In this document: positions 1-7,632 of the stretch, in pieces
Layout of the letters: each line of letters begins with the position of its first letter
Position numbering within the stretch: the first letter of the stretch is position 1
Source: Alphaproteobacteria bacterium
Lineage (GTDB): Bacteria; Pseudomonadota; Alphaproteobacteria; UBA8366
Assembly: GCA_029861675.1 (NCBI GenBank)
Contig: JAOTYV010000071.1
Coordinates: 1-17,543 of the forward strand
Length of the DNA stretch: 17,543 bases
Reading direction: 5' to 3'
Program-made: the position numbers and the translations under genes
The notes under the pieces: model-generated
The model's database searches: none
The model's input: the letters and a program-made list of their open reading frames with translations, nothing else
Told to the model about the DNA's origin: nothing

Positions 1-769
1 CGGACAACACGCCGGCCATATAAAGGGCCGTCGCATTCAGGGTGGGAATTACGGAGGCCGGCAGGACGTGCCGGAAAACGATGCGGTGTTCCGGAACCCC
101 CGACAGGCGCGCGCGTTCGACGAAATCGCTGTTCATCGTCTCGATAAATCCCGCCCTCAACAATCGGCTCAAATGGGCGACATGTCCGATGATCACGGTT
201 ATGGCGGGCAGCAGGGAAACCGCCAGAAGTTCAAACGGCGATGCGTTATTGAAAGCGGTAATAACCGCGGGAAACAGCGGGATCCAAACGGCAAAAACGA
301 TAATCAGCACCGTTCCAATGACAAAGTCGGGAATGGAGTATCCGATGATGGAGGTGGTCGAAACCACCGCATCCGTCCGCCGGCCGCGCCAATATCCCGC
401 CGCGGCGCCAATGGCAAACGCGACCGGCATGGTGATCAGGGTGATCGCGGCGCCGAGCTGTAGAGAGTTGAGAAGCGGATTGAAGATAATCTCGCCTATC
501 GGGATCTTATCGACAATGGTCACGCCAAAATCACCGACGACGGCGCCCGACAACCATGCGAAAAATCGAATTGGCGCCGGCACGTCGAGGCCAAGCTCAT
601 GCCGCATTTCCTCGATATCCGCCTGCGTCATGACGCTGACGTCGTCCTCGGTCAGATAGACGTCGAGCGCGTCTCCCGGCAGCACTTCCGTTGCCAGGAA
701 AACGAATACAGCGACCAGGAAAAGGACGAGGACGGACAGCAACGTGCGCCGCAGTATCGCGTTCAGCAT
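1..769 (-). CDS. DppB-type ABC transporter permease, partial (C-terminus off the left edge)
   Basis: The minus-strand frame runs open from an ATG at 767-769 to the window edge, giving 256 codons; family members are usually about 310-340 aa, so the last part is missing. The protein starts with a membrane segment (about residues 9-27), then the periplasmic stretch with ATEVLPGDAL typical of DppB/OppB permeases, then more hydrophobic segments. The cytoplasmic EAA-type loop that docks on the ATPase is visible near the left edge (SDFVERARLSGVPEHRIVFR, then HVLPASVIPT). GAGAGTGAT about 5-13 nt upstream can act as ribosome site. It lies 89 nt downstream of the solute-binding protein gene on the same strand, so the two probably form one operon. 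Family 5 transporters carry peptides, nickel, opines, sugars or phosphorus esters, so the substrate is not settled. Family confidence is high. Confidence 0.9.
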   Translation of the reverse strand, partial: MLNAILRRTLLSVLVLFLVAVFVFLATEVLPGDALDVYLTEDDVSVMTQADIEEMRHELGLDVPAPIRFFAWLSGAVVGDFGVTIVDKIPIGEIIFNPLLNSLQLGAAITLITMPVAFAIGAAAGYWRGRRTDAVVSTTSIIGYSIPDFVIGTVLIIVFAVWIPLFPAVITAFNNASPFELLAVSLLPAITVIIGHVAHLSRLLRAGFIETMNSDFVERARLSGVPEHRIVFRHVLPASVIPTLNATALYMAGVLS

Positions 770-800
770 CGGATCACTCTCACAATCACGGCGAACGGAG

Positions 801-846
801 GGGAGAGGGACGGCCGGCGAAGCGGCGCGCCCTCATCCCGTCTCCC
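801..846 (-). promoter_or_regulatory. Intercistronic hairpin between binding-protein and permease genes
   Basis: In the minus-strand transcript GGGAGA pairs with TCTCCC (841-846 with 801-806) and, after one bulged base, GGGA pairs with TCCC (836-839 with 807-810). A small inner GCCG/CGGC stem is also possible. The structure starts about 12 nt after the binding-protein stop codon and has no U-tract, so it is not a classical terminator. A 3' hairpin that stabilises the message or partly terminates it after a binding-protein gene would raise that protein above the permease. Its role here is inference. Confidence 0.5.
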
Positions 847-858
847 GGTCCCGAAATG

Positions 859-2436
859 CTACGACTTCCAGACGGTGTCGAACTTGCCCGACCAACTTTG
901 GGAGTGCGCCTTCCAGCCATGCACGTTCGATCGATGGACGTCGATCGTGCGCCGGCCAACGATAAACAGGGTCGGCACCTCTTCATGGAGGATGCGCTGC
1001 ATTTCGTGGTAGATCGCCCGCCGTTTCGCGGCATCGCCGGTCGTCATCGCCTTCTTATAGAGCGCAATATATTCGTCGCCCTTCGGGCTGGGATGCCAGT
1101 AGCCGCTTTCGTTGTAGGTTGGGCGCGCCATGCGGAATAGATTGGCGGCGGGGTTCCGTGGCCCGACCGGGCCCATGGCGAAGCGGTGTTTGCGCGTCTT
1201 CTTCTTGTCCTCGACGCGCCATTTGCGGTAGCCGCTCTTCTGTCGTGCCTCGATCGGCATCGTGATGCCTGCGTCTTTGACCGACTCCGCCATCACCTGG
1301 AACACCCGATCGATTTCCGGGTAATAGCCCGAATAGTACAACGTCGGGAGGGTAATGCCGTTCGGGTGTCCGGCCTCCGCCAACAGCTTCTTTGCCTTGG
1401 CAACATCGCGAACGGTTTTCCTAGGCAAGAAATCTTGATTGAAATTCGCCATGTGCGAATCGTTGGTCACCCATGCGGACTTGCCGCCATAGACGATGTC
1501 GATGATCTTCTGGCGATCGATGGCCAATGTCAGCGCTTGGCGGATGCGCTTGTCCATGAAGGGCGAGCCTTCATACTTGGGCAGCACGGCCAGCATTTGC
1601 GATCCCGCCTTGGCGATATCGACGACGGTGCCGGGCAATTTCTCGAATTGAGACACCAGGGCCGGATCGACGGCCATAATCATATCGAACTGCTTCGACC
1701 GGTAGCCGTTCATCGCCGGGCCCATGGGCTGGACGACAACTTCCAGCGTGTCCAGATAGGGGCCGTCGCCCCAATAATTCTCGTTCGCTTCGTAAATGAC
1801 ACGCCGCTGCGGATCGATCTTGGCGAATTTGAACGGACCGCTGCCGATACCGTCCATACCGATCGTATCGATCGATGCCGCCGGCATGATTGCCTGGCGG
1901 TATTCGGCCGCCCACCACCCAAACTCACTGTTGGGTGTTTTTAGGATAAAGCGCACTTTGTTGGCGCCGGCCTTCTCGACCTTGGCCAGCATCTTTTTGG
2001 CGAAGGACGTGCCCTTCTTCTTGTGGCGGTGGAAATCGTAAGAGGAGATCACGTCCTCGACGGTGAGATCGCGGCCATCGTGGAACTTGATGCCCTCGCG
2101 GATATCGACTTCCCAGACTTTTTGATCGTCGCTGACGGATTCCCACTTGGTGGCCACTTCCGGCCGCACATTCAGATCCTGGTCGACCCAGGTCAGCGCG
2201 TTGTAGACGTTCTTGGTTCGGATCTCGATACCGCTATACGGATGCTTCGCGGTCTTCTTGCTTTTGTGTTTCGAATTGTGCCCTAAGACCGCATAGACCA
2301 GCTTGCCGCCTTTTTTCGGCTTACCCGCTGCTAAGCCGGCGGCGGGAAAAATAAGATCTCCGAGGGTGAGCGCAACGGCGGTGCCTCCGGCGCCAGCGAT
2401 AACGAAGCGACGTGTGAACAACGATTTTGGGTCCAT
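859..2436 (-). CDS. Family 5 ABC transporter solute-binding protein, Tat signal
   Basis: This 525-aa protein is a periplasmic binding protein of the SBP_bac_5 (DppA/OppA/NikA) family. The N-terminus carries a twin-arginine motif (TRRFVIAGAGG, residues 8-18), a hydrophobic core and an Ala-rich cleavage region ending near residue 37, which predicts Tat export. Family landmarks are NALTWVDQDLNVRPEVATKW, the REGIKFHDG segment (about residues 112-120), GSGPFKFAKIDP, and FMDKRIRQALTLAIDRQKI. The ATG at 2434-2436 has a good AGAGGAG ribosome site. The mature protein is rich in lysine, with KPKKGGK just after the signal. It is the first gene of a minus-strand operon with the DppB-type permease, and is divergent from the PMH-like gene. 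That pairing suggests uptake of an ester or phosphorus-bearing compound, but the ligand cannot be read from sequence. Confidence 0.92.
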   Translation of the reverse strand: MDPKSLFTRRFVIAGAGGTAVALTLGDLIFPAAGLAAGKPKKGGKLVYAVLGHNSKHKSKKTAKHPYSGIEIRTKNVYNALTWVDQDLNVRPEVATKWESVSDDQKVWEVDIREGIKFHDGRDLTVEDVISSYDFHRHKKKGTSFAKKMLAKVEKAGANKVRFILKTPNSEFGWWAAEYRQAIMPAASIDTIGMDGIGSGPFKFAKIDPQRRVIYEANENYWGDGPYLDTLEVVVQPMGPAMNGYRSKQFDMIMAVDPALVSQFEKLPGTVVDIAKAGSQMLAVLPKYEGSPFMDKRIRQALTLAIDRQKIIDIVYGGKSAWVTNDSHMANFNQDFLPRKTVRDVAKAKKLLAEAGHPNGITLPTLYYSGYYPEIDRVFQVMAESVKDAGITMPIEARQKSGYRKWRVEDKKKTRKHRFAMGPVGPRNPAANLFRMARPTYNESGYWHPSPKGDEYIALYKKAMTTGDAAKRRAIYHEMQRILHEEVPTLFIVGRRTIDVHRSNVHGWKAHSQSWSGKFDTVWKS

Positions 2437-2458
2437 GATTTTCTCCTCTGCCTGGATT

Positions 2459-2473
2459 GGGCGTGCAACGCCC
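2459..2473 (-). promoter_or_regulatory. Small hairpin in the leader of the binding-protein gene
   Basis: GGGCGT and ACGCCC form a perfect 6-bp stem around a 3-nt loop, 22 nt upstream of the binding-protein start codon and just upstream of its ribosome site. It could affect translation of the leader. It is too short to be called a riboswitch, and no function is proven. Confidence 0.3.
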
Positions 2474-2501
2474 CATTCTTATTTATTCTTTTCCAGTCCA
2501 C

Positions 2502-2507
2502 TATAAT
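2502..2507 (+). promoter_or_regulatory. Possible -10 element (TATAAT) upstream of the PMH-like gene
   Basis: A perfect TATAAT lies in the 174-bp divergent region, about 100 nt before the PMH-like start. The sequence 17 bp upstream is TTATTT, a poor -35, so activation by a regulator would probably be needed. This is a suggestion only; AT-rich hexamers occur by chance. Confidence 0.3.
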
Positions 2508-2513
2508 GGAAAG

Positions 2514-2526
2514 CGCCACCGTGGCG
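2514..2526. promoter_or_regulatory. 13-bp palindrome in the divergent promoter region
   Basis: CGCCAC-C-GTGGCG is a perfect inverted repeat around one base, directly downstream of the TATAAT at 2502-2507. A 1-nt loop cannot form an RNA hairpin, so if functional it is more likely a protein-binding site. The regulator is unknown. Confidence 0.35.
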
Positions 2527-2549
2527 AATCCGGGCGATTTTATTTCATG

Positions 2550-2564
2550 CGAATATGAGATTCG
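2550..2564. promoter_or_regulatory. 15-bp inverted repeat (5-5-5) upstream of the PMH-like gene
   Basis: CGAAT-ATGAG-ATTCG is a perfect 5-bp inverted repeat with a 5-bp spacer, 46 bp before the PMH-like start codon. It has the same half-site and spacer lengths as the CTATG-AATCA-CATAG site at 15581-15595 but a different sequence. It may be an operator in the divergent region; no regulator is assigned. Confidence 0.35.
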
Positions 2565-2610
2565 ATACGCACAGGTTAACGTCCGTTCGTGACATCAGGA
2601 GGCATCGACA

Positions 2611-4164
2611 ATGGCGCAACGAACCGAAAAGAACGTTCTTTTCATTACCGCGGATCAATGGCGCGGCGATTCGTTGGGCGCCGTCGGACATCCTTGCGTC
2701 AAGACGCCGGCCCTCGATCGGCTTGCCGCCGACGGCGTGTTGTTTCGCAGGCACTATTCGCAAGGCGCACCCTGCAGCCCGAGCCGCGCCTCGCTGCTGA
2801 CCGGGCTCTACATGTTCAATCACCGGGTTGTCTATAATGGCGTGCCGCTCGATGCACGGTTCACCAACGTGGCGCTGGAAGCCCGCAAGGCGGGCTACGA
2901 CCCGGTGCTTTTTGGATACACCAGCACCGCCCCGGATCCGCGGACCCTCGCCGCGGGCGATCCGCGGCTTGAGACCTATGACGGCGTGCTACCGGGCCTG
3001 AACCAAATCGTCAATCACACCACGTCGTGGCTGAGATGGCTCAAGGGGCGGGGGTATAGCGGATGGTCGAGGCCGGCCGACGCGTATAAACCGGTTCCCG
3101 ACTACCCGGGCGCCGAAACGCGCGGAGACACCTATGCGCCGCCAGCCTATGGCGCCGAGGATAGCGACACCGCCTTCACCGCCGGCGAAACGCTGAACTG
3201 GCTCGCGGTCAATGGCGGACGCCCCTGGTTCGTCCACCTGTCGTTCAAGCGCCCGCACCCGCCCTGGGTGGCGCCGGAGCCGTATAACACCCTGTACGAC
3301 CCGGGCGATGTTCCGCCGCCGCGTCGCGCGGCATCGCCGGGCGCGGAAGCGGCGCAGCATCCTTATCTGGCCCTGATGATCGAGAACCACAGGCGCAAGC
3401 GATATTCGCTCGGCCATGAGGGCCGGGAAGCGGACATCGACGATGTTACGATCCTCCAGGCGCGGGCCACCTACTACGGGCTGATGAGCGAAGTCGATCA
3501 TCATGTCGGGCGGATCATCGACTATCTCAAGAATGCCGGACAGTACGACGACACCCTGGTTATCTTCACCTCTGACCATGGCGAACACCTCGGCGATCAT
3601 CATTTGCAGGGAAAGAGCGGATATTTCGACGAAGCATTTCACATCCCGCTCATCATCCGCGATCCGGACGGGGCGGCGAATGGGATGCGCGGGCGCGAGG
3701 TCGCCGCGTTTACCGAGCATGTCGACGTCATGCCGACCATCCTGGAATGGCTCGACCGCGACGTTCCGGCACAATGCGACGGCAGCCCGCTTCTTCCCTT
3801 CGTCCGCGGCGATACGCCGAAAAACTGGCGGCGCGAGGCGCATTGGGAGTTCGATTGGCGGCATGTGCCCGAGCTTTCGGGTGAGAATGGCCTCGAACTC
3901 CAACCCGATCAATGCCATCTCGCCGCAATCCGCGACGACGCGTACAAGTATGTACACTTTCCAGCCTTGCCGCCGTTGCTCTTTGACCTCAAAGGCGACC
4001 CGGACCAGTTCGTCAACCGCGCGGGAGACCCGGACTACGCCGGCGTTCGTCTCGCGTTCACCGAGAAAATGTTGTCGTGGCGCATGACCCACGCGGACCG
4101 CACCCTTGCTAATACGTTCCTCAATACCGGCGGTGTCCGTGAATGGCGGGGGCCGCGAACCTGA
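2611..4164 (+). CDS. Sulfatase-fold phosphonate monoester hydrolase / phosphodiesterase (PMH-like)
   Basis: This 517-aa alkaline-phosphatase-superfamily enzyme most resembles Rhizobium/Burkholderia phosphonate monoester hydrolases, which split phosphonate monoesters and phosphodiesters. I recognise shared blocks such as RASLLTGLY-NHR-V-N-VPLD, GYDP-L-GYT-T-PDPRT and RPHPP near residue 215. The metal and nucleophile set is in place: D15-Q16, Cys55 in CSPSR (the motif oxidised to formylglycine in this superfamily), R59, D322-H323 in FTSDHGEHLGDHH, and K335. Length matches PMH (about 514 aa). There is no signal peptide, so it should be cytoplasmic and need imported substrate. AGGAGG at 2597-2602 sets the start. 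It stands alone between a divergent family 5 transporter operon and a convergent lysR. Arylsulfatase side activity is common in this family. The PMH call is fairly firm; the natural substrate is unknown. Confidence 0.85.
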   Translation: MAQRTEKNVLFITADQWRGDSLGAVGHPCVKTPALDRLAADGVLFRRHYSQGAPCSPSRASLLTGLYMFNHRVVYNGVPLDARFTNVALEARKAGYDPVLFGYTSTAPDPRTLAAGDPRLETYDGVLPGLNQIVNHTTSWLRWLKGRGYSGWSRPADAYKPVPDYPGAETRGDTYAPPAYGAEDSDTAFTAGETLNWLAVNGGRPWFVHLSFKRPHPPWVAPEPYNTLYDPGDVPPPRRAASPGAEAAQHPYLALMIENHRRKRYSLGHEGREADIDDVTILQARATYYGLMSEVDHHVGRIIDYLKNAGQYDDTLVIFTSDHGEHLGDHHLQGKSGYFDEAFHIPLIIRDPDGAANGMRGREVAAFTEHVDVMPTILEWLDRDVPAQCDGSPLLPFVRGDTPKNWRREAHWEFDWRHVPELSGENGLELQPDQCHLAAIRDDAYKYVHFPALPPLLFDLKGDPDQFVNRAGDPDYAGVRLAFTEKMLSWRMTHADRTLANTFLNTGGVREWRGPRT

Positions 4165-4222
4165 ATCGGCGCGGCGCTACACGGCTTTGTTCAATATGGG
4201 GCCGGGCGGGAATTGTCCGAAT

Positions 4223-5107
4223 TCAAGCCGCCGAGTCGAACGCTTTCGCGCCGCGTTCGGCCAAGTCGATAAACCCGGCGATCAGCGGCCGGTTCCGGCG
4301 CTCCGCGAGGCAGACGACATGGGCATAGGTGTACATCTCGGCCGCCGGGATGTGAAAGGCGCGCAAGTCCGGATGTTCGGCGTATTCATTGCGTGAAATG
4401 GCGCCGATGCCGATGCCGCGGATGATCGCTTCCCGAATCGCCTCGCGGCTGTTGATTTCCATCACCGGGCGGATCGATACGTCGGCCTTGCGCAGCGCGC
4501 GCTCGAACGCCTGCCGGGTGGTCGATTCCGGCGGGCGCAACACGGTTGCCTGATCGGCAAGGTGGGCGAGGGTGATCGAATCTCGCGCGGCGAGGGGATG
4601 GCTGCGGTTGACGATGATCAGCACCGGATCGCGGTTGTAGAACACGCAATGGAACCGGTCGTCGTCGGGGGCAAATCCGGTGACTCCGACATCGGTCTCG
4701 AAGTTGATCAGCCGCTTGAAGACCTCGGTTTCACTGCCCAGGGTTACCGAGTACCGCACCCCGGCATGATCCAACCGGAACGCTTGTAACAGCTCCATCA
4801 CATCGTAGGGGCCGACCGCGCCCAGCCGCAGCTCGCCGGCCTGTTGCGCGCGCGCGGACCGCAGATACGCGATCGCCTCCTCTTCATGCCGGTATAGCCC
4901 CTGGGTAATCGTAAAAAGCGTGCGCCCCACCGGGGTCAGTTCGATCGTACGGCCGCGGCGGTGGAACAGCTCCACGCCGAAGGTTTCCTCGAGCAGATGC
5001 ACATGTGTCGATACCGTCGGCTGCCCGATACTGAGCGCGCGCGACGCGGCGGTGAAACCACCCTCGACGGCAACGGCGTGAAACGCTTTGAGTGGTTTTT
5101 CATACAT
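4223..5107 (-). CDS. LysR-family regulator, aminoethylphosphonate-catabolism type (LysR1)
   Basis: This 294-aa LysR transcription factor has an N-terminal winged helix-turn-helix (about residues 4-62, with GGFTAASRALSIGQPTVSTH) and a periplasmic-binding-like effector domain from about residue 90. The linker and effector-domain start (TITQGL, EEAIAYLRSA, GELRLGAVGP) are typical of the LysR group found beside phosphonate catabolism genes. It is clearly paralogous to the LysR at 15605-16480. It is divergent from phnA across 130 bp, the usual layout for a LysR activator controlling the neighbouring operon. No clear ribosome site precedes the ATG, which is also the edge of a palindrome at 5105-5121, so autoregulation and weak or leaderless translation are plausible. 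The effector is unknown, perhaps a phosphonate or pathway aldehyde. Confidence 0.9.
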   Translation of the reverse strand: MYEKPLKAFHAVAVEGGFTAASRALSIGQPTVSTHVHLLEETFGVELFHRRGRTIELTPVGRTLFTITQGLYRHEEEAIAYLRSARAQQAGELRLGAVGPYDVMELLQAFRLDHAGVRYSVTLGSETEVFKRLINFETDVGVTGFAPDDDRFHCVFYNRDPVLIIVNRSHPLAARDSITLAHLADQATVLRPPESTTRQAFERALRKADVSIRPVMEINSREAIREAIIRGIGIGAISRNEYAEHPDLRAFHIPAAEMYTYAHVVCLAERRNRPLIAGFIDLAERGAKAFDSAA

Positions 5108-5121
5108 CGATTAGATCAATG
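5105..5121. promoter_or_regulatory. Candidate LysR box overlapping the lysR1 start codon
   Basis: CATCGAT-TAG-ATCAATG is an inverted repeat with 6 of 7 paired positions, and contains the T-N11-A pattern of LysR boxes (T5107 to A5119). It overlaps the start codon of the minus-strand lysR and lies 117 bp upstream of phnA. Binding there would suit negative autoregulation. Confidence 0.4.
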
Positions 5122-5150
5122 GATACTCAATAATTTGCAATTTTAACCGA

Positions 5151-5167
5151 TAGTAATCACAGTGCTA
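5151..5167. promoter_or_regulatory. Candidate regulator site shared with the lysR2 promoter
   Basis: TAGTA-ATCACAG-TGCTA is an imperfect inverted repeat between lysR1 and phnA. Positions 5151-5165 match 15582-15596, upstream of the second lysR, at 11 of 15 bases, including an uninterrupted AATCACA. The lysR2 copy sits inside a perfect palindrome. The match suggests a motif read by one or both paralogous regulators, located about 71-87 bp before the phnA start, where an activator could bind. Confidence 0.4.
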
Positions 5168-5237
5168 CCGTCGCTCAAGCATCGGAAATCCGCGCAATTC
5201 AAAAAATGCGGCGATTGAGTCGGAGAAGGGAGACACC

Positions 5238-6509
5238 ATGAGCAAGCCAGCGGTTGAGCTGAACGGAATCGAGTATCAGTATCCGTCTCAACCTATTGTC
5301 GTCGTGTGCATCGACGGCGGCGACCCCGCCTATATCAAGAGCGGGCTGCGCGACGGCATCATCCCGAATATCGAACGCTTCATGCAAAACGGTTTCCATA
5401 CCGTCGCGGAGGGCACGGTACCGAGCTTCACCTGCCCCAACAACATGTCGATCGTGACCGGCAAGCCGCCCGCGGTGCACGGCATATCCGGCAATTTCTA
5501 CCTCGATCCGGCGACCGGCGAGGCGGTGGTGATGACCGGGCCCGAATTGTTGCGCACCCAGTCGGTCATGGCGTCGTTCTCGCAACACGGCGCGAAGGTG
5601 GTCTCCATCACCGCCAAGGACAAGCTGCGTCAGCAACTGGCGAAAAACCTGGACCTTAGCGGCGGCTCGGTCAGCCTTTCCTCGCAATATGCCGATCGTT
5701 GCACGATGGCGGAGAACGGTATCGAGGATGTGCTGGATTTCGTCGGTCAGCCGCTACCCGACATGTATTCGCAGGAATTGTCGCTGTTCGTGCTCGATGC
5801 CGGCATCAAGCTGCTGGAGACGCGGCGGCCCGATATTCTCTACCTCTCGCTCACCGATTTCGTGCAGCACGCGCATGCGCCCGGCACGCCCGAAGCGAAT
5901 GATTTCTACATCAACATGGATCAACGCTTCGGCCGCCTCGCCGAGCTTGGCGCGATCGTCGCGCTGACCGCGGACCACGGCATGAACGACAAGTCGAAAG
6001 AAGACGGCACGCCGAATGTCATCTGGTTGCAGGATGTCCTGGACGACCGGTTCGGCACAGGCAGCAGCACGGTGATCTGCCCGATTACGGACGCCTTCGT
6101 CGGCCATCACGGCGCGCTCGGCGGTTTTGTCCGGGTCTATTGCAAAAACGGGCTCGATCCGCGCGATGCCATTGCCGCCATCAAGGATATAGCGGGCATC
6201 GAAGGCGCTTACGCGAAATCCGAAACCGTCGAAAGGTTCGAGCTGCCCGCCGACCGCGAGGGCGATGTGGCGGTGATCAGCGACGCCGGCACCTGCATCG
6301 GCGCGCGCGAGCAGGATCATGATCTGTCCGCGCTCAAGGGACACCGCCTGCGGACTCATGGCGGCGTTTCCGAAGCGAAGGTGCCGATCATCATCAGCCA
6401 TCCGGTGGACGATCGCTACGCCGCCCGGGCCGAGGCCGGCGTGCTCAAGAGTTACGAAGTGTTCGACTTCGCGATCAACGGCACCGCTGCCGGAGCGGCC
6501 GGCGGATGA
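5238..6509 (+). CDS. phnA: Phosphonoacetate hydrolase
   Basis: This 423-aa alkaline-phosphatase-superfamily enzyme cleaves the C-P bond of phosphonoacetate to acetate and phosphate, using two metal ions and a threonine nucleophile. The full set known from the Sinorhizobium meliloti enzyme is present with near-constant offset: D26 in CIDGGD, nucleophile T65 in VPSFTCPNN, D207 and H211 in LTDFVQHAHAPG, D246-H247 in TADHGMN, and H374 in RTHGG. The block MSIVTGKPPAVHGISGNFY is also diagnostic. There is no signal peptide, so it is cytoplasmic. The start has AAGGGAG 5 nt upstream (5226-5232). It is the first gene of a seven-gene unit, divergent from lysR1, and its stop overlaps the next start (ATGA). 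The name follows the hydrolase literature; the unrelated E. coli phnA gene is not meant. Identity is very secure. Confidence 0.96.
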   Translation: MSKPAVELNGIEYQYPSQPIVVVCIDGGDPAYIKSGLRDGIIPNIERFMQNGFHTVAEGTVPSFTCPNNMSIVTGKPPAVHGISGNFYLDPATGEAVVMTGPELLRTQSVMASFSQHGAKVVSITAKDKLRQQLAKNLDLSGGSVSLSSQYADRCTMAENGIEDVLDFVGQPLPDMYSQELSLFVLDAGIKLLETRRPDILYLSLTDFVQHAHAPGTPEANDFYINMDQRFGRLAELGAIVALTADHGMNDKSKEDGTPNVIWLQDVLDDRFGTGSSTVICPITDAFVGHHGALGGFVRVYCKNGLDPRDAIAAIKDIAGIEGAYAKSETVERFELPADREGDVAVISDAGTCIGAREQDHDLSALKGHRLRTHGGVSEAKVPIIISHPVDDRYAARAEAGVLKSYEVFDFAINGTAAGAAGG

Positions 6510-7600
6510 GCCGCACTGCCAAGGCCGCCGTCTATAATGCGCCGAACACGCCGTTCGTCCTGAAGGAGTATCCGCTCCGGCCGGTCTTGCCGCGCGAGGC
6601 GCTTGTCCGCGTCACCATGTCGACCATTTGCCGGTCGGACATTCACTCCTATCAGGGCCACCGGCCGAATCCGTGCCCCGGCATCCTGGGGCATGAAATC
6701 ATCGGCGTGATCGAAGAACTGGGCAATGAGATCGAGCGGGATATGCGGGGCGATCCGCTGGGGACCGGCGACCGGGTCACCTGGACGGAATATTTTTTCG
6801 ACGGCGAGTGTCACTACCGCGACGTGCACGACATGCCGCAGAAATGCAAGGGCGTCCGCAAATACGGCCATGACCTGGCCGAGGAAGATCCGCATTTTCT
6901 CGGCGGGTTCGCCGAGTATTGCTACATCGTGCCCGGCACTGGAATCCTGAAACTGCCGGATGACCTGAGCGACGAGGAGGCGACACCGTTGAACTGCGGC
7001 GTCGCCACGATGGTCTCCGTCACCGAAGCGACACAGATATCCCTGGGCGACACGGTCGTGATTCAGGGCCTCGGCTTGCTCGGCCTCTACGGCTGTGCGA
7101 TGGCCAAGGCGCGTGGCGCGCGGCTGGTGATCGGCCTCGATGCGGTGCCGGACCGTTTGGAGATCGCGAAAAAATTCGGCGCCGACGTGACCATGAATGT
7201 CGCCGAGATGGACCAAGATGCGCTGATCGAGGCCATTCGCGGGCTGTGCCCGCCGGATGGCGCCGACGCGGTGATCGAGGTCTGCGGCGTGCCCGACGTG
7301 GTCGCCGCCGGGCTGCGCATGCTGCGGGTCGGCGGGCGGTATACGCTTGCCGGTTTGGTCAACCCGGACGCGTATATCAACATCGACGCCAATATTCTGG
7401 TGCGCCAATGGATCACCTTGCGCGGCATCCACAATTACCATCCGCGGCACCTCATTCAGGCGCTCGACTTCGTCATGGCGAACCGCGACCGCTTTCCGTT
7501 CAAGGATATCGTCGATTCGAAATTCGCCCTCGCCGATCTGGACGAGGCGTTCAAACGTGCCGCCGATCGCAGCGTGCTGCGCGCCGCAATCGTGCCGTAG
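6506..7600 (+). CDS. Zinc-type alcohol dehydrogenase, phosphonate-associated
   Basis: This 364-aa medium-chain dehydrogenase has a GroES-like N-terminal half and a Rossmann half with GLGLLG (about residues 192-197). Catalytic zinc ligands are visible: C42 in ICRSD, H63-E64 in GHE, and C164 in PLNCGVAT. It resembles the medium-chain dehydrogenases repeatedly seen beside phosphonate catabolism genes, including the HNYHPRHL segment near the C-terminus. Its start overlaps the phnA stop by 4 bp (ATGA at 6506-6509), so the two are probably translationally coupled. By context it may oxidise 2-hydroxyethylphosphonate, or a related alcohol, to phosphonoacetaldehyde with NAD(P). That substrate is inference. 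The usual four-cysteine structural zinc site is largely lost: the equivalent positions are G100, H103, D106 and C114. Confidence 0.9.
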   Translation: MSRTAKAAVYNAPNTPFVLKEYPLRPVLPREALVRVTMSTICRSDIHSYQGHRPNPCPGILGHEIIGVIEELGNEIERDMRGDPLGTGDRVTWTEYFFDGECHYRDVHDMPQKCKGVRKYGHDLAEEDPHFLGGFAEYCYIVPGTGILKLPDDLSDEEATPLNCGVATMVSVTEATQISLGDTVVIQGLGLLGLYGCAMAKARGARLVIGLDAVPDRLEIAKKFGADVTMNVAEMDQDALIEAIRGLCPPDGADAVIEVCGVPDVVAAGLRMLRVGGRYTLAGLVNPDAYINIDANILVRQWITLRGIHNYHPRHLIQALDFVMANRDRFPFKDIVDSKFALADLDEAFKRAADRSVLRAAIVP

Positions 7601-7632
7601 CGGCAGCCAACCAATTTGGGAGAAGAGATCAC

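Noticed and set aside
1186..1944. A 252-codon plus-strand frame opposite the solute-binding protein.
   Set aside because: The minus-strand frame is a full-length family 5 binding protein with a Tat signal. The plus frame has no recognisable domain or convincing ribosome site.
2989..4092. A 367-codon open frame on the minus strand inside the PMH-like gene.
   Set aside because: It is the complement of a strongly conserved enzyme with an intact active site, has Arg- and Asp-rich low-similarity sequence, and is explained by GC-rich third positions removing antisense stops.
4152..4175. GCCGCG/CGCGGC inverted repeat at the end of the PMH-like gene as a terminator.
   Set aside because: Six GC pairs around a 12-nt loop, overlapping the stop codon, with no T-run, are expected by chance in GC-rich DNA.
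7246..7632. An in-frame 5' extension of the aldehyde dehydrogenase starting at 7246.
   Set aside because: The extension is an out-of-frame reading of the alcohol dehydrogenase. Family homology begins after the ATG at 7633, which has its own ribosome site.
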